Source: Clostridia bacterium (GTDB lineage Bacteria > Bacillota > Clostridia > Oscillospirales > CAG-272). From it: a stretch of 27,293 nucleotides of DNA. Positions 1-7,649 of the stretch are shown here, piece by piece. A program made the position numbers and the translations under genes. A model generated the notes under the pieces. It was not told the DNA's origin. It searched no databases and saw only the letters and a list, made by a program, of their open reading frames with translations. The DNA lies in contig CAAGKS010000140.1 in assembly GCA_900770605.1 (NCBI GenBank), forward strand, positions 1 to 27,293, in the 5' to 3' direction. The first letter of the stretch is position 1. Every line of letters begins with the position of its first letter.

Positions 1-61
1 AACAGTTCTCGTCTCCTATTTAATAAATTCTTATTTATCGTTTCGATTTATCGCCAGTTTC

Positions 62-181
62 GCCTTTGTATTACAAAGGCACATCGGGCAAAGCCCATAC
101 CCCTTTGTAGGGCTGGGGCTTACTCCCGCCGCATTTTAGATTCAAGGCGTTCATCACGGCGGGAGCAAGCCCCTGCCCTAC
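62..181. repeat. Palindromic intergenic repeat cluster
   Basis: A 9-bp hairpin (62-70 with 72-80) is followed by a long imperfect palindrome whose 25-nt arms lie at 107-131 and 157-181, beginning GTAGGGCTGGGGCTT and ending in its near-complement. The arm ends (GTAGGG/CCCTAC) match those of the repeats at 4672-4750 and 4776-4859, so this belongs to one dispersed REP-like family. No coding potential is seen in 1-280, and no transposase is present in the window. Confidence 0.75.
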
Positions 182-280
182 GATGTAATCCCATTATAAC
201 ACAAATCGGCAGAGAAAACAATCTCTCTGCCGAAATTCTTTTGTTGCGGACTGATTTGAAAAGATAAAAATTTAAAAAAG

Positions 281-308
281 AAAAAAGAGGCGAATTCGCC
301 TCTTTTTT
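281..308 (-). terminator. Terminator after rpmF
   Basis: A perfect 28-nt palindrome, AAAAAAGAGGCGAA followed by its complement, lies just beyond the rpmF stop. The GC core sits next to a T-run in the minus direction, as expected for an intrinsic terminator of the yceD-rpmF transcript. Confidence 0.85.
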
Positions 309-322
309 CTTAGCGGTAGCAA

Positions 323-508
323 TTACTTGCTCTCAGTCTTGACAACTTCCTTGCCGCCGTAATAACCGCAAGACTTACAAACGCGGTGGCTGAGAATGAT
401 CTCTCCGCACTTAGGGCACTTTGTCATGCCGGGAAGAACGAGCTTCCAATTGTTAGAACGTCTTTTGTCTCTGCGAGCCTTTGATACTTTCCTCTTCGGT
501 ACTGCCAT
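323..508 (-). CDS. rpmF: 50S ribosomal protein L32
   Basis: This 61-residue protein is the zinc-binding form of large-subunit ribosomal protein L32. It opens with the typical MAVPKRKVSKARRDKRRS basic stretch. Two CxxC pairs (C31/C34 and C44/C47) form a zinc ribbon. The start ATG follows a full AGGAGGTG ribosome binding site. It lies 47 nt downstream of yceD, the usual partner in bacteria, and both are probably read from the promoter at 1160-1188. The terminator at 281-308 closes the unit. Length and motifs are normal for the family. Confidence 0.97.
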   Translation of the reverse strand: MAVPKRKVSKARRDKRRSNNWKLVLPGMTKCPKCGEIILSHRVCKSCGYYGGKEVVKTESK

Positions 509-555
509 TATCTACACCTCCTTGAAGCGTTGAACACAACTTGTTTATATTTTAA

Positions 556-1083
556 TTAATTGCTTTCTGAGTCTTCTTCTTTGTCAAACAACGTTGCCAG
601 AATGGCAAGTCTTGGGTCTATCTCCTTGGTGGGACATCCGCAATCGCCCTCTCTGCGCGGTTTTCCGCACTTGGGGCAAAGTCCGGGACAATCCTCGGAG
701 CAAAGCAGCTTGGTCGGGAACGAGAGCATAAGCTCCTCGCACAGCGTCTGGTCAACGTCAAGCTCAGAGCCGTGTATAACGACGTACTCCTCCGACATTT
801 CATCGAGCTGTTGCTCGGTAAGTACACCCTCGGTGGTTACCGTGCGTTCAAAGTCAAGAGAGAAAACTCCCTGTACGGGAGCAAGACATCTTGCACACTC
901 ACCGCGGTATTCAAACTCCGCCTTCAATATAAGACGCATGTAGCCTGCACTGTCCTTCAAGCTGCCCGTAACGTGAGCATCGGACTCGAATTCAATGCCG
1001 TACAATGCCTCCTGAGTAAGCATATAGTCAATATCGATCTTGTTCACTTCTCCTCTGAGAAGCGGCCCTACGTCAATGACCAT
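556..1083 (-). CDS. yceD: YceD/DUF177 family protein
   Basis: This 175-residue protein belongs to the YceD/DUF177 family, which is linked to 23S rRNA accumulation and commonly sits directly before rpmF, as here. Visible marks are a CARC pair near residue 63 and a Cys-rich C-terminal part (CSEDCPGLCPKCG, then CGC) likely to bind zinc, followed by the family's closing DPRLAIL segment. I start at the ATG at 1083 because GGAGG lies five bases upstream. An in-frame TTG four codons earlier overlaps that ribosome binding site and is unlikely to be used. The molecular role is known only from family work and is not shown by this sequence. Confidence 0.93.
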   Translation of the reverse strand: MVIDVGPLLRGEVNKIDIDYMLTQEALYGIEFESDAHVTGSLKDSAGYMRLILKAEFEYRGECARCLAPVQGVFSLDFERTVTTEGVLTEQQLDEMSEEYVVIHGSELDVDQTLCEELMLSFPTKLLCSEDCPGLCPKCGKPRREGDCGCPTKEIDPRLAILATLFDKEEDSESN

Positions 1084-1159
1084 TTCTTCCTCCAAAGCTG
1101 CGTTATATTCGCATCATAACCACCCAATAAAGTGTTTGACATAAAATGCGACAATACAT

Positions 1160-1188
1160 ATTATAATCCTTTTTCCCTAAATTGTCAA
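1160..1188 (-). promoter_or_regulatory. Sigma-A promoter for yceD-rpmF
   Basis: On the minus strand TTGACA is followed by a 17-bp spacer and TATAAT, a perfect consensus housekeeping promoter about 75 bp before the yceD start. Confidence 0.88.
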
Positions 1189-1350
1189 TAGTTTTTTTGA
1201 ATATTCCCCCCGATTTTATTCATAAAGAAAAAAATTTTTATTTTTTACGTTCATTCGCCTTGCAAAAAGCCTTATCTTCGCACCTTATCTCTCATAATAG
1301 TAATGGGCGCGAGAGTCGCCCACCCAAAAATAAGAAAGGAGGGGCACAAA

Positions 1351-1629
1351 ATGGCAAATGAGCAAAGAAGCCTCGAGCGTGCGCTCGATGTGGTTCGCGA
1401 CATACTCCGCGATACGGGATACACGTATGCCGAACATCTGTGTCAATGGATTGTTATCGATCCTGTCGCGCAGGACAGCGAGCTAATGCGGCTCTGCGCA
1501 TACATAGCCGCAGAGCTCAACGCAGACCAGTGGCAGAATGAGCGCATTGCACAGCTCGCTCTACAGCTGCTGGACGAGTGTGGATATCGCTGGGACGCAT
1601 CTACTCAGCGATGGCAACGCGATGCCTAA
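1351..1629 (+). CDS. Small hypothetical protein, 92 residues
   Basis: I do not recognise this family. The protein is 92 residues, soluble, rich in Leu, Gln, Asp and Trp, and predicted mainly helical, with no Cys pairs, signal peptide or membrane segment. The start at 1351 follows AAAGGAGGGG seven bases upstream. The in-frame ATG at 1303 lacks a binding site and would read through a small hairpin (GGGCG/CGCCC at 1304-1320). It stands alone between the rpmF operon, which reads away from it, and a palindromic repeat at 1641. The good ribosome binding site and GC-balanced codons argue that it is expressed. Function unknown. Confidence 0.7.
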   Translation: MANEQRSLERALDVVRDILRDTGYTYAEHLCQWIVIDPVAQDSELMRLCAYIAAELNADQWQNERIAQLALQLLDECGYRWDASTQRWQRDA

Positions 1630-1640
1630 TGCGCTATGAG

Positions 1641-1765
1641 GGGAGCTCCCTCTCAGAGGGAGCTCCCGACGGAGTCGGGTGAAGGAGCAGGCGATTCCCC
1701 TTGATTTGACTGTCGCTTGCGACCTCCACCTCCCAATGAAGACTTACATTGGGCTTTGCCCACAC
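1641..1765. repeat. Compound palindromic repeat
   Basis: A near-perfect hairpin (GGGAGCTCCCTCT, one-base loop, complement; 1641-1667) runs straight into a second hairpin, CCCGAC-GGA-GTCGGG (1665-1679). Shorter arms follow up to the GGGCTTTGCCC palindrome near 1750. This looks like a miniature mobile or REP-like element inserted between two orphan genes. It may also end transcription of the gene at 1351. Confidence 0.65.
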
Positions 1766-1792
1766 AAAAAATATTTTTTAAAGGAGTTTTTT

Positions 1793-2152
1793 ATGACTAA
1801 AGAAGAATTCAAGAAATTTTTAGAAAACTACGAAATCCAAATGCAATTAAAAAAAATATTTGACAAGATCCTGTCCTATGAATTACCTTATGTCGAATGG
1901 GAATATAAAATAGAATACATCGCATTTTTTCCACCGCATTTTGAAGGAAAAGAAGACGCGTGGCAAGTGGAATTATTACCACGCGAAGAACGCGCTCAAT
2001 ACGGTGATCAATGGTGGCAAAAGGCCGTCGCGGTAGAACTGAATAAATTCGGCGCACAAGGATGGGCGGCAACTTACATCAGCCCATCATTAGCTGAAGG
2101 CAAAACTCTGGATGGTTTCGTGTTGTTGCGAAGAATAAAACGAAAGAATTAA
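1793..2152 (+). CDS. DUF4177-like small protein
   Basis: This 119-residue soluble protein is AT-rich in codon use compared with its neighbours. The N-terminal 40 residues are charged and helical. The rest resembles the small DUF4177 fold: a first strand (EWEYKIEYIAFF), a central helix ending in LNKFGAQGWAA, and a closing strand GFVLLRRIKR. The pattern of strand, N-x-hydrophobic-G-x-x-GW, and terminal R/K-rich strand is what suggests the family; the match is by eye. The start at 1793 has AAAGGAG six bases upstream. The open frame extends upstream to 1679 but that part is translated repeat. It is an orphan between repeats, possibly acquired. Confidence 0.65.
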   Translation: MTKEEFKKFLENYEIQMQLKKIFDKILSYELPYVEWEYKIEYIAFFPPHFEGKEDAWQVELLPREERAQYGDQWWQKAVAVELNKFGAQGWAATYISPSLAEGKTLDGFVLLRRIKRKN

Positions 2153-2164
2153 AGTATTTCATTA

Positions 2165-2188
2165 GTAGGCGGGAATCTTCCCGCCTAC
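2165..2188 (+). terminator. Hairpin after the DUF4177-like gene
   Basis: A perfect stem, GTAGGCGGGAA-TC-TTCCCGCCTAC, lies 12 bases after the stop at 2152. It is placed like a terminator but has no T-run, so it may instead be another short palindromic repeat. The following 2190-2300 is AT-rich and shows nothing else. Confidence 0.45.
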
Positions 2189-2306
2189 ACGCTTCCATCA
2201 CAAAACATTTTGAATATAATACATAATATTTTAATATCGAATGAAATATTCCTACATAAAATTATAGGATTAACAATCCAAAACAATAAAATTTTACAAA
2301 ATAGTA

Positions 2307-2335
2307 TTGAAAGATATATATATATTTGCTAAAAT
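2307..2335 (+). promoter_or_regulatory. Promoter for the lipoprotein / desulfurase pair
   Basis: TTGAAA, 17 bp, TAAAAT, set in very AT-rich DNA about 45 bp before the ATG at 2381. A second possible -10 (TATAAT at 2345-2350) lies downstream but has no well-spaced -35. Confidence 0.55.
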
Positions 2336-2380
2336 ATTTAGTGATATAATTTTACGTACTACTTTCAAGAGGTAATAAAT

Positions 2381-3364
2381 ATGAAAAAGCTCATCGCGTT
2401 ATTCGCCCTTCTGGCGCTTTGCCTGTCCTTTGTTGGATGCTCGGCAAATGAAGCGCCTGACGGTATGAAATCCGTCACGCTCGAGGGCGAGCCCTTTATA
2501 CTTTACGTTCCCGAGTCCTGGACGGATAACACGTCCAGCGGCATTTCAAGCGCGTTCGTAAGCACTATGACCATAAGCGCAAGATACCGCGCCGTTGCTG
2601 ACGGCACTGCGCTCTCCGAGCACGTAAGCTCTGTGGCCGAGGCATATTCAAGCTCCCTTAAGGATTTCAAGCTCGTGTCCTCTGCCTCTGCCGTTCTCGG
2701 CGGAAGCGACGCCACCGTTATCAAATATACCGCGGAGTACAACGGCGTACCTTACAGCTTTACCGAATACGTGACCATTTACAAGGGCGATGCGATACAT
2801 CTGAAATTCACCTGCCCCACCAGCCTTTACGAGAACAACGTCTCCGCATTCGATGAGGTTGCGGCGGTGTTCGTGCTTTGCAACAAGGCGCAGGTGAAGA
2901 ACGACGAGACAGTTGACGACAAAACTCCGAGCGGAATGAAGATCGCATCGGGCGACAACGTGGAGTACGTGCTTTACGTTCCTAAGAGCTGGATCTGCAA
3001 TTCCACACTCGGCGCAAACGCGGCATACGCCGATGAAAGCGGAAAGCCCAACTTCTCCGTTACCTCATACTCCCCCGACGGTGAGCTTACCCCCGAGCAG
3101 TATTTCGAGCTTGCGGAAAAGAGCTACGCCGAAAATCTTTCGGGATACACACGCGTGTCCGAGAGCGACACCAAGGTGCACGGCATAGCCGCAAAGAGCT
3201 ACGTTTACACGGTAAGCTACGGCGGCGTTGAGTACAAGATAATGCAGACCGTAACCGTTTACGGCGGCAGAATATACTCGCTTACCTACACCGCTCCCTC
3301 GGACGTATTCGACTCGCATCTCGAGGAAGTCACGCAGATAACAAATTGCTTTATTTTCAGATAA
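2381..3364 (+). CDS. Lipoprotein with two tandem copies of one domain
   Basis: This is a 327-residue secreted lipoprotein. The signal peptide MKKLIALFALLALCLSFVGC ends at the lipidation cysteine C20. The mature part is two similar domains of about 150 residues. The first begins PDGMKSVTLEG..FILYVPESW near residue 26. The second begins PSGMKIASGDNVEYVLYVPKSW near residue 183. Both continue with SAFVS/AAYAD, a YR/YT-rich strand region and a closing T.TxP segment. The fold may be PsbP/DcrB-like, but this is only by appearance. The start follows AAGAGG. A cysteine desulfurase begins 10 bp after its stop, so the two are probably co-transcribed, though no functional link is evident. Confidence 0.85.
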   Translation: MKKLIALFALLALCLSFVGCSANEAPDGMKSVTLEGEPFILYVPESWTDNTSSGISSAFVSTMTISARYRAVADGTALSEHVSSVAEAYSSSLKDFKLVSSASAVLGGSDATVIKYTAEYNGVPYSFTEYVTIYKGDAIHLKFTCPTSLYENNVSAFDEVAAVFVLCNKAQVKNDETVDDKTPSGMKIASGDNVEYVLYVPKSWICNSTLGANAAYADESGKPNFSVTSYSPDGELTPEQYFELAEKSYAENLSGYTRVSESDTKVHGIAAKSYVYTVSYGGVEYKIMQTVTVYGGRIYSLTYTAPSDVFDSHLEEVTQITNCFIFR

Positions 3365-3374
3365 GAGGATAAAA

Positions 3375-4541
3375 ATGCAAAAGACGATATATCTTGACAA
3401 CAGCGCCACCACGCCGCTGTGCGATAGCGCAAAGGCGGCGATAGGAGAGGCTATGGAGTGCTATGGAAATCCCTCATCTCTCCACTCGCTTGGTCAGAGC
3501 GCGGAAAAGCTCGTGAGCGCGGCAAGAGAAAAGATACTTACCGCACTCGGAGTAAGGCGCGGAGCAGGCTCGCTGTTCTTTACGTCCTGCGGAACTGAGG
3601 CAACGTCGGCGGCAATTCTCGGCACGGCGTTTGCAAAGTCACGCCGAGACGCCACAAGGATACTCACCACCGACTCCGAGCACCCTGCAACCAAGGAGGC
3701 TCTCGCGGTACTCGCAGCCAACGGCTTTGAGATAGTGACTATTCCCACAAAGCGCGGAGTGCTTGATATGCAAGCCGTGTCAAACGCGCTTGACAAAAAG
3801 ATATTTATGGCGTCCTTTATGCTCGTCAATAACGAGACGGGCGCTATGTACTCGGTTGGCAAGGCGTTCTCGCTCATAAAATCAAAATATCCCGACGCTA
3901 TCACACACTGTGATGCGATACAGGCGTTTTTGAGAGTTGATCTCACGCCCAGATCCCTCTGCGCCGACCTTATCTCCATAAGCGGTCACAAGGTACACGC
4001 CCCCAAGGGCGTTGGCGCGCTTTACGTGGATCAGGCGCTTATAAAGGCAAAGAAGATAGTTCCCTTCCTCCGCGGCGGCGGACAGGAGAGCGGCATGCGC
4101 TCGGGAACCGAGAACGTGATAGGCATCTGCGCATTCGGCGCAGCGGTTGAGGATTACTGCAAGGATCGCTCCGCGATAAACGCGCGTCTTTCCGAGCTTT
4201 ACACCTACGCCACCGAGAAAATTTCCGCTCTTGGTGTCAGAATAAACACGCCCGACGGCGATAGAGTTGATCATATAATCAACGTAACTCTGCCAAGCAT
4301 CAAGAGCGAGACTATGCTCCACCTGCTCTCCGCGGACGGAGTATTCGTGTCAAGCGGCTCTGCCTGCGCCTCACACGCGTCCACCCCCAGCGGCTCACTT
4401 ATCGCATTTGGTCTGACGCCAGCGGAAGCTGACTGCTCTATACGCATCAGTCTCTCGCGTTATAACACCAAGGAAGACGTCGACGCCCTGTGCGCCTCGC
4501 TTTCCAAAGGACTTGAACGACTTGTTAGAATAAAGAGGTAA
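3375..4541 (+). CDS. Cysteine desulfurase (NifS/IscS family)
   Basis: This 388-residue PLP enzyme removes sulfur from cysteine as a protein persulfide for Fe-S cluster or thio-modification pathways. Visible marks are YLDNSATTP at the N-terminus, H103 in SEHPA (stacks on PLP), D180 in HCDAIQ, K206 in SGHKVHAPKG (Schiff-base lysine), and the active-site C331 in SSGSACASHAS on the catalytic loop. Length is normal. GAGG precedes the ATG, and the gap to the upstream lipoprotein is only 10 bp. No iscU, iscR, thiI or mnmA lies beside it, so its sulfur acceptor cannot be told from context. It could serve tRNA thiolation or Fe-S assembly. Confidence 0.95.
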   Translation: MQKTIYLDNSATTPLCDSAKAAIGEAMECYGNPSSLHSLGQSAEKLVSAAREKILTALGVRRGAGSLFFTSCGTEATSAAILGTAFAKSRRDATRILTTDSEHPATKEALAVLAANGFEIVTIPTKRGVLDMQAVSNALDKKIFMASFMLVNNETGAMYSVGKAFSLIKSKYPDAITHCDAIQAFLRVDLTPRSLCADLISISGHKVHAPKGVGALYVDQALIKAKKIVPFLRGGGQESGMRSGTENVIGICAFGAAVEDYCKDRSAINARLSELYTYATEKISALGVRINTPDGDRVDHIINVTLPSIKSETMLHLLSADGVFVSSGSACASHASTPSGSLIAFGLTPAEADCSIRISLSRYNTKEDVDALCASLSKGLERLVRIKR

Positions 4542-4546
4542 GACTA

Positions 4547-4572
4547 CTTACTTTTTTCGAGAAAAAAGTAAG
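4547..4572. other. A/T-rich hairpin after the desulfurase
   Basis: An 11-bp stem (CTTACTTTTTT / AAAAAAGTAAG) with a 4-base loop lies 6 bp beyond the desulfurase stop. It may add to termination ahead of the stronger hairpin at 4609-4655. Confidence 0.4.
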
Positions 4573-4608
4573 CAAAAAAGCTTCCTAAATTTAGAAAATA
4601 AAAATATT

Positions 4609-4655
4609 ATTGGTGGAGTTCCCGCGTTGGATATGGGTACTCCACCAATTTTATT
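4609..4655 (+). terminator. Terminator for the lipoprotein-desulfurase unit
   Basis: Stem ATTGGTGGAGT / ACTCCACCAAT (4609-4619 with 4639-4649) is followed by TTTATT. Its stem is nearly identical to that of the opposing terminator at 4872-4925. Confidence 0.7.
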
Positions 4656-4671
4656 ATACGCGCAAACATAT

Positions 4672-4750
4672 CGGTAGGGGAGGGGCTTGCTCCTCCCGAA
4701 AAACCAAAACGCTCATTAAAAAACGGGAGCACCAAGGCGCTCCCCTACCG
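4672..4750. repeat. Long palindromic repeat 1
   Basis: Outer arms CGGTAGGGGAG (4672-4682) and CTCCCCTACCG (4740-4750) enclose inner arms GCTCCTCCCG and CGGGAGC around an A-rich loop. The ends match the GTAGGG family seen at 107-181. The open reading frames crossing this stretch are translated repeat and not genes. Confidence 0.75.
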
Positions 4751-4775
4751 AGTAAGCTAAAAACCGTAGCACACC

Positions 4776-4859
4776 GTAGGGACAGGCGTCCCCGACTGTC
4801 CGTTGGGTGTAAATGTTACTTTACAAAAGGCACGGACAGTCGAGGACGCCTGTCCCTAC
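4776..4859. repeat. Long palindromic repeat 2
   Basis: The 27-bp arms lie at 4776-4802 and 4833-4859 and start GTAGGGACAGGCGTCC. They have one mismatch and enclose a 30-nt loop. This is the clearest member of the repeat family in the window and lies 25 bp from repeat 1. Confidence 0.8.
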
Positions 4860-4871
4860 ATTTCATTTATC

Positions 4872-4925
4872 GTTAAAATAAAATTGGTGGAGCACCCATT
4901 TTCATTCCGGGCGCTCCACCAATTT
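4872..4925 (-). terminator. Terminator for ywlG
   Basis: On the minus strand the stem AAATTGGTGGAGC / GCTCCACCAATTT is followed by TATTTT. It lies 40 bp beyond the ywlG stop and mirrors the terminator at 4609-4655. Confidence 0.7.
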
Positions 4926-4964
4926 CATTTTTTCATTTTTTCCTCAATGCAAAAAACAACGTCC

Positions 4965-5564
4965 TCACTCATACATCGCTCTTGGGCCGCCGATATATTT
5001 AGGGCGTGTACGAGCGCAAAGTATATTCGCCTGACCTATTTTGGAAAGGCTGAGGCGGACGGGCACTGCGACCTCGCGGAGCTGCATTCCGATCAAGGTG
5101 CCGCCGATATCAATTCCCGCGTGCGCCTTTATTCCTTCAAGCGCAACGGCATCTTTAAGTGTATCAAAGGTAACGGTTGCAAACGAGCCGCCTGCCTTGG
5201 GATAAGGACGGACGCAGACCTCTGCAAGTCCATATCTTTCGGCGCACTCACGCTCAACGATTATCGCTCTGTTCAGGTGCTCACAGCACTGCGCGGCAAT
5301 AAATATTCCCTTCTCCGCGAGAACGGGATATATACCGTCAAACACCGCCTGCGCTACGGGGCGCACCGATGCCTTGCCTATCTGATTTCCGCACACCTCT
5401 GAGGTCGAACAGCCAACCACGAAAACGTCACCCGCGCGAAGCCCCGCGATCTCTACGAGCTCCCCCGCGGCGCATCTTGCCTGCGCGGTAATTTCCCCGA
5501 GCATCTGCTCAATTTCAGCCGACATAACTGCCGTTCCGTCTGTATTATATTTTATTTCCTTCAT
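4965..5564 (-). CDS. ywlG: YwlG / UPF0340 (DUF436) family protein
   Basis: This 199-residue protein matches the conserved DUF436/UPF0340 family known from Bacillus YwlG, whose biochemical role is not established. Recognisable segments include VVGCSTSEVCGNQIGKASV, the central IAAQCCEHLNRA, the glycine-rich AHAGIDIGGTLIGMQL and the closing RPKYIGGPRA. Conserved Cys/His residues in CCEHLNRA suggest ligand binding, but that is inference. The start at 5564 has GAGGTG spaced correctly. It follows the ispH-rpsA terminator on the same strand and shows no clear promoter of its own, so it may be expressed by read-through. Confidence 0.9.
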   Translation of the reverse strand: MKEIKYNTDGTAVMSAEIEQMLGEITAQARCAAGELVEIAGLRAGDVFVVGCSTSEVCGNQIGKASVRPVAQAVFDGIYPVLAEKGIFIAAQCCEHLNRAIIVERECAERYGLAEVCVRPYPKAGGSFATVTFDTLKDAVALEGIKAHAGIDIGGTLIGMQLREVAVPVRLSLSKIGQANILCARTRPKYIGGPRAMYE

Positions 5565-5583
5565 AATACACCTCTGAATACTT

Positions 5584-5622
5584 TGAAAAATAGGGCTGCC
5601 ACATCTTGCGCACGACAGCCCT
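5584..5622 (-). terminator. Terminator after ispH-rpsA
   Basis: On the minus strand CAGGGCTG pairs with CAGCCCT across a 17-nt loop and is followed by ATTTTTC. It sits 12 bp past the ispH-rpsA stop and ends the long minus-strand operon. Confidence 0.8.
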
Positions 5623-5633
5623 GTTAATTTTAA

Positions 5634-7649
5634 TTATTCTGCGTCAGCAGCTTCCTCAGCTACTTCCTCAGGCATAGCCTCAGCCTGTGCCTCGTCGAGA
5701 AGCGCGCGGATGGAAAGGCTAACCTTCTGGTTCTCCTCGTCGATGGTGATGATCTTAGCATCAACTACCTGTCCGAGCTCGAGAACGTCAGCGGGCTTGC
5801 CGATCTTCTGCTGTGCGATCTGGGAAATGTGGATAAGTCCGTCAACACCGTCAACGATCTCTGCAAATGCGCCGAAGGGCATCATGTTTACGATCTTAAC
5901 GGAAGCAACGTCACCTACTGCGTACTTGCTTGTGAATACTACCCAAGGATTGTCGCAATCCTTCTTGTAGCCCAAAGAAATTCTCTTCTTCTCAGCGTCA
6001 AAGCTCTTAACGAATACTTCAAGCTCCTGACCGATAGTGAGAACTGCTGCAGGGGTTGCGATAGGCTTCCAAGAAAGCTCGGTCTTATGTACCATACCGT
6101 CAACTCCGCCGAGGTCAACGAACGCGCCGTAAGCAGTCATGCTCTTAACAACGCCCTTGAATACCTTACCCTCCTCGATAGAAGACCAGAAAGCCTCCTC
6201 GCGAGCGCGGCGCTCTTCTCTTGCAACAACTCTGATAGAGCCGATAGCTCTCTTGCCCTTGATCTCGATGATCTTGAGGCTTACCTCAGTTCCCTTGATG
6301 GACTCAAGGTTGCCGTCCTTTGCAACACCGGTCTGAGATGCGGGTACGAATACTCTGTTAGCGTCAACGAGAACGGACACGCCGCCCTTAACGACCTCAA
6401 CTACCTTACCCTTTACGATCTCTCCGCTTTCGGATGCTGCAACTATCTTCTGCCAGTTCTTATCAGAATCAACGCGCTTCTTGGAAAGCTCTGCAAAGCC
6501 CTCGATATCGCTTACACGGATAACGAAAGCTTCAATGCTGTCGCCGGGCTTATACATCTCGGTGAGCTTCACGGACGAATCGTCAGTGATCTGCTCAGCC
6601 TTTATAAGTCCGGTAACCTGTGCGCCGAAGTCGAGATAAAGCTCTGCATCGGTAACAGTTGTTACTGTTCCTGTAACGGTGTCTCCTGTATTTAAAGTTT
6701 TGATTTCTGTCGCATCAAACAGTTCTGCAAAATTTTCATTCATTTCGCTCATGGTTTTATATACCTCCTGAATTACGCCTGACGGGGTAGATGCTCCCGC
6801 GGCTATACCCACTCTCGTGTGGGCTGACGTTATTAAATTGTTAACCGCAAGCTCAGCGGGATCCTCGATCCATACCGAATGCGGACAATTTTCTTTACAT
6901 ATTGAATACAGCTTTGCCGTATTCGAGCTTTCACGCCCTCCGATGACTATCATCAAGTCACTCTCACGGGCGAGCTGTTCGGTCTGCGTCTGACGCATCT
7001 CCGTAACACTACATATTGTATCAAAAATTAAGGGATTTGTATATAGCTTTTTTAAAATTTCTTGACTTTTTTTCCATTCTGACAAATTTTGAGTGGTTTG
7101 AGCCGCCAAAATTGGTAATTTTTTCAAAATTCTGCGTCCACTCTCACCGTCAAGAAGCTCGGCGAGCGCGGCGGAAGAATTCACCGTGTACTTCTCACCC
7201 TCAAAATAGCTCATTATGCCCACTACCTCGGGGTGCTCCGCAGCGCCGAGAAGTATAAATACGTTGTCGGGCGACGAATTTTCACGAGCGATCTTGTGTA
7301 TCTTTTTGACGTACGGACAGGTGCAGTCCTTGTAGCTGAAATACTTGTTCTCCTCTGCAAGTCCGCGCAAAATATTCTCGTCCTCTATCGGAATTCCGTG
7401 TGCCCTTACGAACACCGTAACGGGCGAGGACTGAGTAGCCGTTTTTGCGAGCGCGACCGCTCCCTCAACGTCAGTTACCTGCACTCCCTTATCGCGCAGG
7501 CTCTTATTGTAGGTCTCGTTGTGTATCAGCGTGCCGAGCGTGTATATCCTCTCGCCGTCAGCACTTTGCTCTATCATACGCTTGATCTCGTCCGTGGCTC
7601 TCTTAACGCCAAAGCAAAATCCCGCGTTCTTTGCGATCGTGACCGTCAT
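5634..7649 (-). CDS. ispH-rpsA: IspH (HMBPP reductase) fused to ribosomal protein S1
   Basis: This 671-residue fusion has two parts. Residues 1-300 are IspH, the Fe-S enzyme making IPP/DMAPP at the end of the MEP isoprenoid pathway. Cluster ligands C12 (GFCFGV), C111 (CTCPYV) and C213 (TICSV), with H43, H84, H139/E141 (EHPEVVG) and SSNTAKL at 241-247, are all present. Residues 318-650 carry four S1 RNA-binding repeats (about 320-390, 408-476, 493-562, 578-648) and an acidic tail. The fusion is established in Clostridia and is not a sequencing artefact: there is no stop or frameshift between the halves. Its ATG overlaps the plsC stop (ATGA), indicating translational coupling. Confidence 0.96.
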   Translation of the reverse strand: MTVTIAKNAGFCFGVKRATDEIKRMIEQSADGERIYTLGTLIHNETYNKSLRDKGVQVTDVEGAVALAKTATQSSPVTVFVRAHGIPIEDENILRGLAEENKYFSYKDCTCPYVKKIHKIARENSSPDNVFILLGAAEHPEVVGIMSYFEGEKYTVNSSAALAELLDGESGRRILKKLPILAAQTTQNLSEWKKSQEILKKLYTNPLIFDTICSVTEMRQTQTEQLARESDLMIVIGGRESSNTAKLYSICKENCPHSVWIEDPAELAVNNLITSAHTRVGIAAGASTPSGVIQEVYKTMSEMNENFAELFDATEIKTLNTGDTVTGTVTTVTDAELYLDFGAQVTGLIKAEQITDDSSVKLTEMYKPGDSIEAFVIRVSDIEGFAELSKKRVDSDKNWQKIVAASESGEIVKGKVVEVVKGGVSVLVDANRVFVPASQTGVAKDGNLESIKGTEVSLKIIEIKGKRAIGSIRVVAREERRAREEAFWSSIEEGKVFKGVVKSMTAYGAFVDLGGVDGMVHKTELSWKPIATPAAVLTIGQELEVFVKSFDAEKKRISLGYKKDCDNPWVVFTSKYAVGDVASVKIVNMMPFGAFAEIVDGVDGLIHISQIAQQKIGKPADVLELGQVVDAKIITIDEENQKVSLSIRALLDEAQAEAMPEEVAEEAADAE

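Noticed and set aside
4610..5402. Plus-strand frames of 88 and 199 residues
   Set aside because: The first is translated palindromic repeat; the second lies mostly opposite ywlG and lacks a binding site.
5634..7649. IspH-S1 fusion as a novel architecture
   Set aside because: The fusion is already known in many Clostridia; it is useful for taxonomy but is not new.
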